Shown: positions 53,789 through 62,149 of the stretch, piece by piece
Position numbering within the stretch: position 1 is the stretch's first letter
How the letters are laid out: the number at the start of each line of letters is the position of its first letter
Origin: Streptomyces barringtoniae
GTDB lineage: Bacteria; Actinomycetota; Actinomycetes; Streptomycetales; Streptomycetaceae
DNA: 64,000 nucleotides
Direction: 5' to 3'
NCBI RefSeq assembly: GCF_020819595.1
Contig: NZ_JAJHNP010000014.1
Location: 124,001-188,000 of the forward strand
Translations under genes and position numbers: made by a program
The notes under the pieces: generated by a model
Databases searched by the model: none
What the model was told of the DNA's origin: nothing
The model's input: only the letters and a program-made list of their open reading frames with translations

Positions 53789-55344
53789 TAGTTTTTCTGC
53801 AGGGCGCGCGTGACACCCGCGATGACGGCGGTCGTCAGCACCCAGCCGAAGGCGATCAGCAGGTAGGCCAGCCATTGGAGGCTGTCGTTCGGCCAGAACC
53901 AGGCCGTGCGCTGGCCCAGACCGCCGATGGGGATCAAGAGGTCGAGTGTGTAGACGAGGGGCTGGAACGGGGCGCCTTGGCCTCGTTGAACCGGGTCGGG
54001 GGAGTGAGTACCGAAGGACAGCGTGCCCAGCAAGGTCAGCGCGAGGAGCCAGACGCCGGCCAGCCAGGGGCGGTAGCCATAGCCGACAGTCGCGTCGAGC
54101 AGGTGCCCCCACACTCGCGCGGCCGGGTGAAGAGTTTGACGCCGATGGCGCTGCTTGGCCAGGAGTACACGGCGGGCGTCGTCGTCGTGGCCGGCCTTCC
54201 GATACCAGCTCGCCAACTGCTCATAGGGCTGGGGGTTGTAGCCCGGGCTGCGTCGTATCCACGCCACACGGTGGGCCACGGAATCCCGCCGCCCCACTGC
54301 CTCCCGCCGCTCGCCGGCCTCGTCCACCTTGATGGAGCCGTAGACAAAGCCGTCCAGCTCCACCACGTCCGGCCAGCTGTGCTCGCTGTCGTGGAGGTAG
54401 GACACCTGCGCACCCCGCAGGTCCACGATGCCGGACGGTGGCCGGGCGAGGATGAAGTCGAAGTCGACGGCCTGCATCAACAGGGCGACCAAAGAGGGGC
54501 CGCTGCCGTCGGGCGGCCCGTTCAGGACGGCCCCTTCGAAGGTCAGATTGTCCGAGATCCGGACACCCCGCAGCCGTACGGTCCCGTTCGCGGTGAACCC
54601 GCCGGAGAGGTTGATCGACGAGGCCACGGCGTTGTCCAGGGCGAGGGCCACTCCGCGCGGGCCGGGCTGTTCCAAGCGCGCGCCCTGCATGAACAGCCCA
54701 CCCGGCAACTGTGCCCCCAGCAGGCGCACTTCACCTCGCGCGACAAACCCGCCCCTGCAGAAGACGCCTCCTTCCATAACCAGGCCACCGGCGGCCACGG
54801 CCCACCCTCCGGGCGCGTTGATCTCAGCCTTGTTGAGGACCACGCCGCCGGTCACGCGGGCGTTGGTGAGCGACAAAGCGGTAATGTCGTGGTGGAAAGG
54901 TCCGGGAGCGCCGCTCTCCACGAGCGAGCGCCGCAGGTCGAGGTTTCCCTCGATGCGGGCCGACCCGGCTTCGATGCCGGGCACCCGGCTGCCCGTGATC
55001 ACGAGCGTCTGCGTTGACGCCCCGAGAAGGTTCACCGGCTCATCGAACCAGCAGTCCTCGATCCATAGGGAGTGACCGATCTGTGCGCCGGCCAGGTTGA
55101 GGTGGCCCGATATCCGAGCCCCGGTGAGCCTCAGGCATGCGACGGCGCCCGGTTGCGTGGTGTTCGCGCCCAGGAGGAGCGCCACGATCACGGCAGCCCG
55201 GACGGCCCGCCCGGGGCCCCATTGCCCACCCGCGGCGACACGATCGTCCTCGGGCGCACCCGTGCGCAAGTCCACGCGGCGTCCTTCGGGGAACGCGTCC
55301 CACAACTCACGCTCCGAGGAAGTCAACTCGTCGTATGAAAGCAC
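53788..55344 (-). CDS. Passenger gene: repeat-rich membrane protein ('membrane-associated oxidoreductase' type)
   Basis: 518 residues from 55344 (MLSYDELTSSERELWDAFPE). The centre is made of pentapeptide/bactofilin-like beta repeats (LRLTGARISGHLNLAGAQIG, LVITGSRVPGIEAGSARIEG, VRLLGAQLPGGLFMQGARLE, FEGAVLNG). A linker with YNPQPYEQLASWYRKAGHDD follows, then four C-terminal spans (WLAGVWLLALTLLGTLSFGT, WLAYLLIAFGWVLTTAVIAG). Streptomycete homologues carry vague names such as oxidoreductase although no cofactor site is visible. The IS630 insertion regenerated its stop codon, so the protein is unchanged. It lies inside the IS5-like ends. Confidence 0.85.
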   Translation of the reverse strand: MLSYDELTSSERELWDAFPEGRRVDLRTGAPEDDRVAAGGQWGPGRAVRAAVIVALLLGANTTQPGAVACLRLTGARISGHLNLAGAQIGHSLWIEDCWFDEPVNLLGASTQTLVITGSRVPGIEAGSARIEGNLDLRRSLVESGAPGPFHHDITALSLTNARVTGGVVLNKAEINAPGGWAVAAGGLVMEGGVFCRGGFVARGEVRLLGAQLPGGLFMQGARLEQPGPRGVALALDNAVASSINLSGGFTANGTVRLRGVRISDNLTFEGAVLNGPPDGSGPSLVALLMQAVDFDFILARPPSGIVDLRGAQVSYLHDSEHSWPDVVELDGFVYGSIKVDEAGERREAVGRRDSVAHRVAWIRRSPGYNPQPYEQLASWYRKAGHDDDARRVLLAKQRHRRQTLHPAARVWGHLLDATVGYGYRPWLAGVWLLALTLLGTLSFGTHSPDPVQRGQGAPFQPLVYTLDLLIPIGGLGQRTAWFWPNDSLQWLAYLLIAFGWVLTTAVIAGVTRALQKN

Positions 55345-55428
55345 TCCTGCAGAGTAGTGATCTACCTTCGCGCTCGCCTTGCCTCACCCCGCGCGGCTTG
55401 GAGGGCGGTCCATTCTGTTAGGAGTTCT

Positions 55429-55788
55429 AAGCCCAACGAGTCGCTACAGCACCGGATACCGGCATCCAACCATCCGACGGCCGTGCCGTACTCCCTATCC
55501 CAAAAATGAAACATGCGTTCCCTTCTGTGTGGGAGCCCCCGCGCTGAAATCCGGCCACACCTCAAGCCCTGGGCCCGAGGCCCCGTTCACGCTGTGGACC
55601 GCAGCGCCGCCGACTCCTTCACCGCGGCCGCCGTCTCGGGCTGTCGTCCTGCTCGTTCCGCGCGGGCCCGACGCAAGGCCGCCGCTTGGGAGGCGTCGGC
55701 TTCACGACGACGCCGGATGCGTGCCGTGCCGATCGGAGACGGCTCGTCGGCGGCGAGGCCCTCCGATTCAGCGGAATCTAGCGAGGAA
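55429..55788. other. Junction region, possible gene tail
   Basis: On the minus strand a frame from about 55790 to 55590 reads LDSAESEGLAADEPSPIGTA, then ADASQAAALRRARAERAG and ends ESAALRSTA. This could be the C-terminus of a gene cut by the IS605 element. Otherwise nothing is supported. Confidence 0.3.
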
Positions 55789-55869
55789 CCCCGGTCCTTC
55801 AGGCCCGGGAGGAATCGCTTCTCAAAATGGGGGTGACCCGTGCCGGAGCATGGGTCTGCACTGTTGACC

Positions 55870-56298
55870 TCAGTCGGGATGCTTCTGATTCGCGATGTAC
55901 TCCTTTACCACGGCGAGCGGTGCGCCCCCGCATGAGGCGGCGAAGTAGGACGGCGACCAGAAGTGTTCGCCCCACAGGTACTTGCGGATGTGGCCGGGGA
56001 ACTCCTGCCGGAGCCTGCGGGCGGAGACACCCTTGAGACTGCCGACGAGCCGGGAGATAGCCACCTTGGGCGGGTAGTGCACGAGTAGGTGTACGTGGTC
56101 GCGTTCGCCGTTGAACTCCCGCAGCTCCGCGCCGAAGTCGGCGCATACGTCGCGCATGACCTCTTCGCAGCGTTTGAGGATGTCGTCGGTGAACGGTCCG
56201 CAGCGGTACTTGGGGGTGAAGACCAAATGCGCGTGGAGAGTGTAGGCGACGCTACGGCCCCTGCGGATATCGGGGTTTGGCTCCCATCTTGGCGACAT
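55870..56298 (-). CDS. tnpA: IS200-type HUH transposase TnpA
   Basis: 142 residues from ATG 56298 (MSPRWEPNPDIRRGRSVAYT). HUH motif in GERDHVHLLVHYPPKVAI; catalytic Tyr in LAVVKEYIANQKHPD. It is related to, but distinct from, the TnpA at 17578-18009 (roughly two thirds of residues agree by eye). Complete. Confidence 0.95.
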   Translation of the reverse strand: MSPRWEPNPDIRRGRSVAYTLHAHLVFTPKYRCGPFTDDILKRCEEVMRDVCADFGAELREFNGERDHVHLLVHYPPKVAISRLVGSLKGVSARRLRQEFPGHIRKYLWGEHFWSPSYFAASCGGAPLAVVKEYIANQKHPD

Positions 56299-56321
56299 AG
56301 ATCAATGATATTTTCGTACCC

Positions 56322-57479
56322 TTGAAGATCGTGACGCAGGTGAAGCTGATGCCGGAGGCCGCGCAGGCCGCCGCGCTGTCGGCGACCCTGCGCACGGTCA
56401 ACGATCTGGCGTGCTGGGTCTCTGAGGTTGCGTTCGCCCATGGCGTGCCGCGTGAGTACGAGCTGCGCAAGCACACGTACCCGCACCTCAAAGCCTGCGG
56501 GCTCGGGGCGCAGGCGGCGCAGCACGTGATCAAGAAGGTGCGTGATGCGTACACCACGCTGCACGCCAACATTCGCGCCGGGAACCTGGGCAAGCCGAAG
56601 TCGAAGCGCCGGATCAAGGCAGAGTCCAAGCCGATCACGTTCCGCCCCGAGGCCGCGCAGCCGTATGACGACCGGTGTTTGTCCTGGCAGTACGACCAGC
56701 AGACCGTGTCGATCTGGACCACCGCCGGACGCATCAAGAACGTCCGCTTCTCCTGCTCCGCCGACGCGCTCAAGGTGCTCCAGCAGTACCGCAAGGGCGA
56801 GTCCGACCTGATCGAGCGTGACGGCAGCTTCTACCTGATCGCCACGTGCGAGGTTCCCGAGGCCGAGCCCTACGAGCCGGACGGGTTCATCGGCGTGGAC
56901 CTCGGCATCGTCAATATCTCCACTACGTCCACCGGCTACCAGGCCGCCGGGCGCGGCCTGAACCGGTACCGCAGGCGGCAGCTCGCCCTGCGGGCCAAGC
57001 TCCAGAAGAAGCGCACCAAGAGCGCCAAGCGCCGGTTGAAGGAGCGCTCCCGCCGCGAGGCGCGGCACGTCAAGAACACCAACCACATCATCGCCAAGAC
57101 GATCGTGACCGAGGCTGAACGCACCTCGGCCGGGATCTCCCTGGAAGAACTCAAGGGGATCCGGCAGAGGGTACGGCTCCGCAAGCCCCAACGGGTCGCA
57201 CTCCACTCCTGGGCTTTCGCCCAGCTCGGAGACTTCATCGTCTACAAGGCACGCAGGGCCGGTGTCCCGGTCGTGTTCGTGGACCCCGCCTACTCCTCCA
57301 AGGAGTGCGCGGACTGCGGACACGTCGACCGGCTCAACCGGATCTCCCAAGCCAAGTTCGCATGCCGGTCGTGCGGCGTCGTTGCGCACGCCGACCGGAA
57401 CGCTTCCCGTGTCCTCGCCCGCAGGGGCAAGGACGCGTGGACTGCGGGGCGTGAGTCACGCGCCCCTGCCACCCCATAA
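56322..57479 (+). CDS. tnpB: TnpB, RNA-guided nuclease of IS605 element
   Basis: 385 residues from TTG 56322; GTG 56331 (VTQVKLMPEAAQ) is an alternative. RuvC-like residues: Asp in FIGVDLGIVNISTTSTGYQA, Glu in AGISLEELKGIRQRVRL, Asp in VVAHADRNASRVLARRG. Zinc-finger cysteines are in CADCGHVDR and CRSCGVVA. This is a different subgroup from the TnpB at 18008, with little identity outside the motifs, and the N-terminal domain is longer. The reading frame is intact. An omega RNA probably ends at the TCAA near 57556. Confidence 0.92.
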   Translation: MKIVTQVKLMPEAAQAAALSATLRTVNDLACWVSEVAFAHGVPREYELRKHTYPHLKACGLGAQAAQHVIKKVRDAYTTLHANIRAGNLGKPKSKRRIKAESKPITFRPEAAQPYDDRCLSWQYDQQTVSIWTTAGRIKNVRFSCSADALKVLQQYRKGESDLIERDGSFYLIATCEVPEAEPYEPDGFIGVDLGIVNISTTSTGYQAAGRGLNRYRRRQLALRAKLQKKRTKSAKRRLKERSRREARHVKNTNHIIAKTIVTEAERTSAGISLEELKGIRQRVRLRKPQRVALHSWAFAQLGDFIVYKARRAGVPVVFVDPAYSSKECADCGHVDRLNRISQAKFACRSCGVVAHADRNASRVLARRGKDAWTAGRESRAPATP

Positions 57480-57556
57480 GGGTGTCTGGACGGAGGAGCC
57501 AACCCAGCAGCCAGTCGGGCGCTACCTCCAAGCCCGGTCCTTTAGGGCCGGGTCAA

Positions 57557-57700
57557 GTTGACGGAACACCCGGAGGCTGAGCGCACGCATCGCCTTCGTC
57601 TGTCGCTCCACCGCCTCCGCGATCGACGGGTCGATGCGGCTCGGGAGCGCGACCGTCTGGTGCGCGGCGAGGGTCTCCCTGTAGCCCGTGGCGCCGTCAC
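57557..57700 (-). pseudogene. Protein scrap cut by IS605 element
   Basis: The minus-strand frame reads GYRETLAAHQTVALPSRIDP, SIAEAVERQTKAMRALSLRV, FR and is interrupted by the element's right end. The family was not recognised. No start is present. Confidence 0.3.
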
Positions 57701-58186
57701 TCAGTCAGCCGTTGTGCGGAGTGCCGCTTCGGCTTGGCGGATGCGCCATTCCTCCACGGTGTCCTGCTGTCTTCGGGCTCGCTCCAGCAGCCTGTCGAGC
57801 AGGGCTGGATCGAGGCGTTCGTCCGTCCCGGTGAGCTGACGCAGAGTCTGCCATCCGGCCGTCTTGCCCTCCACCCCCAGCCGCAGCGCCTCCAGTTCCA
57901 GCACGGTGCTCAGCGGAGAGCGTCGCACCAGGCGGCCGTTGCCCTTCAGCCGTGCCAGTTTTTCCGCGACCCAGCCCGCGGAGACCTTGTAGCGGTGTAC
58001 GGGGACACCCAGGTCCCGCATGATGCCGACAAGCGCCGTGCGGTCCTGGGCGATGTCGGTGGCGACAGGCCCGAGCGCGCGGCCGAGCGCGGAACCACGG
58101 GCGACACGTGCCAGGTGGCCGGCCCGCTGGGTGCCCGCGGTGGCGCCGGCGAGGTGGTCGTTCAGATAGATGCCGAGCAGCTTCAT
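57701..58186 (-). CDS. Hypothetical protein
   Basis: 161 residues from ATG 58186 (MKLLGIYLNDHLAGATAGTQ). Helical, with an alternating pattern (VATDIAQDRTALVGIMRDLG; LLDRLLERARRQQDTVEEWR). A known streptomycete hypothetical type. It lies in line with three more minus-strand genes (58243-60028), separated by 56 bases, as the last member of the operon. Family function unknown; no membrane segments. Confidence 0.8.
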   Translation of the reverse strand: MKLLGIYLNDHLAGATAGTQRAGHLARVARGSALGRALGPVATDIAQDRTALVGIMRDLGVPVHRYKVSAGWVAEKLARLKGNGRLVRRSPLSTVLELEALRLGVEGKTAGWQTLRQLTGTDERLDPALLDRLLERARRQQDTVEEWRIRQAEAALRTTAD

Positions 58187-58242
58187 GTCGGCGCCGCGTG
58201 CGGGCGGGTGGCGCCGAGGTGAGCTCCGTGGTGGGGCGTTCA

Positions 58243-58926
58243 TCAGAAGCCTCCTTCTTGTGCGGGTGGCTGCCGTGCAGCCGGGGATGCAAGAGGTTCG
58301 GGCGTGCGCGGTGTACTCACCGTCGTCGTGACGCGTACGAGGCAGGGCGTGCGGGGCGTGGAGCCGAAGCCGAACCGTACGGGCGGTTCCACTGCGGTGA
58401 GGGCGCCGAGGTGGCGGCCCTCGAGAATCACGGTGGCCGCGGTGATCAGATGCAGGTCGCGGGTGCCGTACCACTCGCGTCGGCCGGCGCCGGCCGTGCC
58501 ACGGGTGCGCACTCCCAGGAGGAGACGGGCGAGCGGGTCCGTCACCACCGTCCAGAAGGGCCGGGCGGCCAGGACATCGGGGACCGTCCGCAGGAGCAGC
58601 CCCACGGGGCCGCGTCGGCCGGCTGTGAACCGGAGGTCGAGGAGCGGGCCTGCGGTGACCGTCCAGTCGGCGCCGGTGACGTGGACGCGTACGGGTTCGA
58701 TGCGGACCTCGTCGAAGGCGTAGGTGCCGGCGATGAAGTCCGCCGTCTGCCGGGTGGGTGCCAGCAACAGACGGTGGCCGTCGGTCCGTTCGAGCATCAC
58801 GTTGCTGTACGGCCCGAGGGAGGAGCGGGGCCAGTGGCCGAGGATCAGGCGGGCGCCGGACGCCGTGCCGATCCCGGCGATCCAGCCGTCGAAGCGCCAC
58901 TGGGTAGTCCGCGGGGATCGGCGCAT
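58243..58926 (-). CDS. Hypothetical protein
   Basis: 227 residues from 58926 (MRRSPRTTQWRFDGWIAGIG). Beta-rich (GARLILGHWPRSSLGPYSNV, MLERTDGHRLLLAPTRQTAD, IEPVRVHVTGADWTVTAGPL), ending in a low-complexity tail. It is the third gene of the operon 57701-60028; its start lies 25 bases after the stop of the small protein gene upstream. No domain recognised. Confidence 0.8.
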   Translation of the reverse strand: MRRSPRTTQWRFDGWIAGIGTASGARLILGHWPRSSLGPYSNVMLERTDGHRLLLAPTRQTADFIAGTYAFDEVRIEPVRVHVTGADWTVTAGPLLDLRFTAGRRGPVGLLLRTVPDVLAARPFWTVVTDPLARLLLGVRTRGTAGAGRREWYGTRDLHLITAATVILEGRHLGALTAVEPPVRFGFGSTPRTPCLVRVTTTVSTPRTPEPLASPAARQPPAQEGGF

Positions 58927-58951
58927 CAGGGTGCCTCGGTGGTGGTCGGGT

Positions 58952-59314
58952 TCATCTGCCCGCGGGCGGCCCGAGTCGGCCGCACCGGCGCCATGCCAGG
59001 AGCCATCCGATCTGCATCGCCGCGTCCAGCAGATGGGTCGGACGGATCCGGCCGATGGGCACGTACACCAGGTCGACGGCCAGGAGGGTCACGGCCGTCC
59101 CGAGGCCCGTACGGCGGGCCTGGCGCACCGCACCGGCCGGGGTGAACAGCATGCTCCAGTCTGCCGTGGCCAGCAGCCCGGCTGTCGTGCGCTGGAGCCA
59201 TTCCTCGGACTTGGGTCCGAAGACGCGCTGGAAGCTGCGCAGGTGCAGCAGCGGCCAGCCGCCGCCGACCAGGTTGAACAGCCTCTGGGCCCGCGCCACG
59301 AGCACCGGGTTCAT
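58952..59314 (-). CDS. Small hypothetical protein, membrane-associated
   Basis: 120 residues from ATG 59314 (MNPVLVARAQRLFNLVGGGW), overlapping the DUF2071 stop by four bases (ATGA). It has LLATADWSMLFTPAGAVRQA and a hydrophobic region TAVTLLAVDLVYVPIGRI followed by LLDAAMQIGWLLAW, perhaps two membrane helices. It is coupled to the DUF2071 gene and conserved in that context as far as I recall. Confidence 0.75.
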   Translation of the reverse strand: MNPVLVARAQRLFNLVGGGWPLLHLRSFQRVFGPKSEEWLQRTTAGLLATADWSMLFTPAGAVRQARRTGLGTAVTLLAVDLVYVPIGRIRPTHLLDAAMQIGWLLAWRRCGRLGPPAGR

Positions 59315-60028
59315 CCCCGTCTCCTCACTGTCGGCCGCACTGGGCTGGAGACCCCGAAGCGGACCTTGTGGACGCCGTCGGAGAAGTGCACGCGTGGCGC
59401 CTGTGCGGGCGGCGGTAGCCCGGCCGCCCGGGTGAGGGTCTCCGCGAGGTCTTCCAGGCGCGCCGCGCGCAGCGGCCAGGGCTCGTGCTCGACGGGCGTC
59501 TGCCAGAGCACGCCGCAGCCCATTGTGAAGGCCCGCCACCACGACGTCGGCCACACATCGCGCGGGCTCGGCCTGACCGGCTCGCCCGGACGGACCACCA
59601 CGCGGTACGACGGCCCGCCACGCCCCCGCGTAGGTCACTACATCACCGCCCCGCGACAGCGTCAGGTGCCCGAGGTGGTACGGCGCACCGATCGCACGGG
59701 CGGCCAGCATGACCCGGGAACTCACCTCGAGGGTCAGGAACCACAGGCCATCCCTGCCGCCCCGTTCACGTACATACGTGCGCAGGTTGGTCTCCGCGAA
59801 GGAGGGCGGAGCAGCAGGTACACCCGGCGGGCGCATCCGGGCCATCACGAACGGCGTGAGGCTCACCCACGCCCACTGATCATGGGTGTCGACCGTCAGC
59901 CCCTCCGGCAGCAGACGCTGCACCTGCTCGGGGGAGTAGGCCCAGTGCACGAACGTCTGGGTGAGCCAGTCGGCGCGCAGTGCCGGGAAGTACACGCGCT
60001 GCTCCGGTCCGTAGGACACCACGCGCAC
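59311..60028 (-). pseudogene. DUF2071 protein, single frameshift
   Basis: From GTG 60028 the first frame reads VYFPALRADWLTQTFVHWAY, LLPEGLTVDTHDQWAWVSLT, APPSFAETNLRTYVRERGGR and LWFLTLEVSSRVMLAARA, the DUF2071 core, until about 59630. The following frame gives VVVRPGEPVRPSPRDVWPTS, VEHEPWPLRAARLEDLAETL, VHFSDGVHKVRFGVSSPV, ending TGA 59311. One base change restores a protein of about 238 residues. It would be the first gene of the four-gene operon. A single shift could be a sequencing error. Confidence 0.8.
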
Positions 60029-60381
60029 CGACTCCCCAGGAGGTCCGCATCAAAACCCGGCACGACCCGATGCGGACGGGCCTGGGGCTCTCACCTGCCC
60101 CCAGCAGACCAGGACAGAGTTCGGCCGACGGTGCGGGCAGCGCCCCGCTCGTTGTACGCGTGTGGACGACGAATGGGGTGTTCTGGGCCAGCAGCGCCCG
60201 CGCTGCGCTTCCGCACCGAGCCGTTCTCGCCCGGCGCCCGGGGGGCGATGGGCAAGCCGTCACCTGCGCCCGGGTCCCGCGAGTTGCGGCGGGGCCGGGC
60301 GGTGTGACGGCCGGTGCCGGTTGGCGCCGAGATTGATCACGACCGTCGCCGGTTCTTTGTGCTCCTAGGATTGCGAGAGTG
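60029..60381. other. Divergent promoter region, no gene
   Basis: 353 bases between the DUF2071 gene (minus) and sua5 (plus). No frame on either strand has convincing codon use. TAGGAT at 60365-60370 is a good -10 box only about 12 bases before the sua5 ATG, suggesting a very short leader. Confidence 0.4.
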
Positions 60382-61377
60382 ATGGCAAGAACCAGTGACA
60401 TCGAGAATGCGGCCGACGTGCTGCGCGCCGGCGGCCTGGTGGCCCTGCCGACCGAGACCGTCTACGGTCTGGGCGCCAACGCCGAGGACCCGGCCGCCGT
60501 CGCGCGCATCTTCCAGGTCAAAGGGCGTCCGCCCTCCCACCCGCTGATCGTCCACATCGGCGGCGCGGAGCAGCTGGACGACTGGGTCCAGGACGTGCCC
60601 GCGACGGCGCGCCTGCTGGCCGAACACTTCTGGCCGGGGCCGCTCACGCTGGTCCTGCGGCGCGGTTCCCGGGTGCCCCTCGAAGCGACGGGTGGCTTGG
60701 AGACGGTGGCCGTGCGCGTGCCCGACCACCCGGTCGCACTCGCGCTGCTGTCGGCCTTCGGCGGCGGCGTTACCGCCCCGTCCGCCAACCGCTTCGGCTC
60801 GGTCAGCCCCACCACCGCGGACCACGTCCGTGCCGAGCTCGGCGATACGGTCGACTTCGTGCTGGACGGCGGCCCCTGCGAGGTCGGCGTCGAGTCGACC
60901 ATCGTCGACGCCACGGGCGATGCCCCGAGCATCCTGCGGCCCGGCGGGGTGACGCGCGAGGACCTTGGAGCGGTGCTCGGGCACCCGCTGGCGGTCCCTT
61001 CGGCGAGCCGTGTCCGGGTGCCGGGCCAGCATCCGTCGCACTACGCGCCGCGTGCGCGGGTCGTCCTCGTCGAGCCGGAGAAGGTCGTCGCCGAGGCGGA
61101 GCTCGCGCAGGAGCTGGGGCACCGGGTGGGTGTCTTCCTTCCCTCCGCTTTCGCCGGCACTGCGGTGAAGGCGCACGCCGTGGTGGCTCTCCCGGGGTCG
61201 ATGGCCGCCTACGCGCGTGGGCTGTACGGGTTCCTGCGCGAGCTCGACCAGCAGGGGTGCGACCTCATCGTCGCGTCCTTGCCGGCGGAGGAGGGCCTGG
61301 GGCTGGCGATCGCCAACCGGCTCCGCCGCGCCGCGGGGCCCCGGCCCTCCCCGGTCCCCGGCCTCCAGCAGCGCTGA
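60382..61377 (+). CDS. L-threonylcarbamoyladenylate synthase (Sua5/YwlC type)
   Basis: 331 residues from ATG 60382 (a GTG three bases earlier is possible). It makes threonylcarbamoyl-AMP for the t6A modification of tRNA position 37. The YrdC/Sua5 catalytic domain occupies residues 1-210: GGLVALPTETVYGLGANAED, FQVKGRPPSHPLIVHIGGAE, FWPGPLTLVLRRGSRVPL, VTAPSANRFGSVSPTTADHV, VGVESTIVDATGDAPSILRP. The C-terminal Sua5 domain follows after PGQHPSHYAPRARVVLVEP. The usual tRNA-modification copy in actinobacteria is a shorter protein, so this may be an extra Sua5. Intact. Confidence 0.92.
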   Translation: MARTSDIENAADVLRAGGLVALPTETVYGLGANAEDPAAVARIFQVKGRPPSHPLIVHIGGAEQLDDWVQDVPATARLLAEHFWPGPLTLVLRRGSRVPLEATGGLETVAVRVPDHPVALALLSAFGGGVTAPSANRFGSVSPTTADHVRAELGDTVDFVLDGGPCEVGVESTIVDATGDAPSILRPGGVTREDLGAVLGHPLAVPSASRVRVPGQHPSHYAPRARVVLVEPEKVVAEAELAQELGHRVGVFLPSAFAGTAVKAHAVVALPGSMAAYARGLYGFLRELDQQGCDLIVASLPAEEGLGLAIANRLRRAAGPRPSPVPGLQQR

Positions 61378-61402
61378 ACACCGGGGTGGCCGGCAGCGGG
61401 TT

Positions 61403-61835
61403 TCACCGTGTGAGGGAAGCAGCCCTGCTCAGGCCGTGGGAGGCGACCAGTTGTGCACTGCCGTCGGCCAGGCGGTAGGACAGACCCACCACGGCAAGTT
61501 GGCCCGCGGCCACTCGCTCGGCCAGCACGCGGGAGCGTTCCAGCAGCAGATCGACGGTAAGCCTTATGTCCGCGGCCAGGATCTCCTCGTGCTGCTCGCG
61601 TCCGGCGGCGCGGGCCGCCAGCACACTAGGGGTCACACGCTCGACAACGTCACGGACGAAGCCGGCGGGCATGCCCGGCGTTGCGCACGACGAACAGGTC
61701 CCCGAGCCCCCGGTCGAAGATGATCTCGGCGGCCAGCCGGGAGTCGGAGCAGCCGAACAGCACCGCGTAGGGATTCTGGGCCGGGGCGGTCCCGGCGCGG
61801 CGCGCGGCGTCCTGGTTGGGGTGCTCGGACGAGCA
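61403..61835 (-). pseudogene. Beta-carbonic anhydrase, internal deletion and frameshift
   Basis: One frame reads PYAVLFGCSDSRLAAEIIFD, then RGLGDLFVVRNAGHARR, with the first zinc Cys and the catalytic Asp-Arg pair. Another gives VERVTPSVLAARAAGREQHE, AAGQLAVVGLSYRLADGSAQ at the C-terminus. The middle (AGH...HSxCGA with the remaining zinc ligands) is missing and the N-terminal 30 residues are lost. It cannot be active. Confidence 0.75.
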
Positions 61836-61839
61836 CCCC
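61818..61839. terminator. Hairpin at the broken 5' end of the carbonic anhydrase remnant
   Basis: Perfect stem GGGGTGCTC (61818-61826), GGAC, GAGCACCCC (61831-61839), between two pseudogenes. Terminator-like or a recombination scar. Confidence 0.45.
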
Positions 61840-61849
61840 CCAACTCACA

Positions 61850-62144
61850 GCACCTGATGGCTGGCAAGGTGCTGACCGATCCGGTCCGGGTCCGCCGCCA
61901 GCACCGATCGCAGCATCGTGCTGCTGTCCCACACACTGACCGCGACGGTTCCCTCCTCGATCTCCAACGTCAGCAGGCAGGGGCCAGGCGCGTACTTGCG
62001 GGCATTGGTCACCAGCTCACTCACCACAAGCTGCACCATGCCCATCGCCGGCCGGAAACCGGCAGCCCATGCACGGCCTGAAGGTTCACCAGGAACGGGC
62101 ATCCCCAGCAGCACCAAGGCCCGCGACGAGGCATGGCTGGCCAT
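61850..62144 (-). pseudogene. RsbW-like ATP-binding protein fragment, second copy
   Basis: It reads MGMVQLVVSELVTNARKYAP, GPCLLTLEIEEGTVAVSVWD, then DPDRIGQH and is cut before the G-box. The preceding helix (FLVNLQAVHGLPVSG) lies in another frame. A paralogue of the damaged gene at 38628-39090. Confidence 0.7.
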
Positions 62145-62149
62145 GGTCG

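Larger units (their letters stand above)
51675..55428. mobile_element. IS5-like unit enclosing transposase, passenger gene and nested IS630
   Basis: Left end GAACTCCTAAC (51675-51685) followed by GAAATGATC; right end, on the minus strand, GAACTCCTAAC (55428-55418) followed by AGAATGGAC. Both are flanked by TAA (51672-51674 and 55429-55431), the usual three-base target duplication of some IS5 groups. Without the nested IS630 (1228 bases including its TA) the unit is about 2.5 kb: a transposase and, convergent with it, a 518-residue passenger gene sharing the stop sequence CTAG. No closer matching end was found just after the transposase. Confidence 0.6.
55789..57556. mobile_element. Second IS200/IS605-family element with tnpA and tnpB
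   Basis: Divergent tnpA/tnpB. Left-end hairpin CCCGG-TCCTTCAGG-CCGGG (around 55790-55808) and right-end hairpin CCCGG (57533-57537) with CCGGG (57548-57552), followed by TCAA (57553-57556). The two hairpins are near copies of each other, as expected for the TnpA-binding sites. The ends differ from those of the element at 17.5 kb, so this is a different lineage. Confidence 0.75.

Noticed and set aside
60379..60381. GTG at 60379 as the sua5 start
   Set aside because: The ATG three bases later is the stronger start; the difference is one residue.
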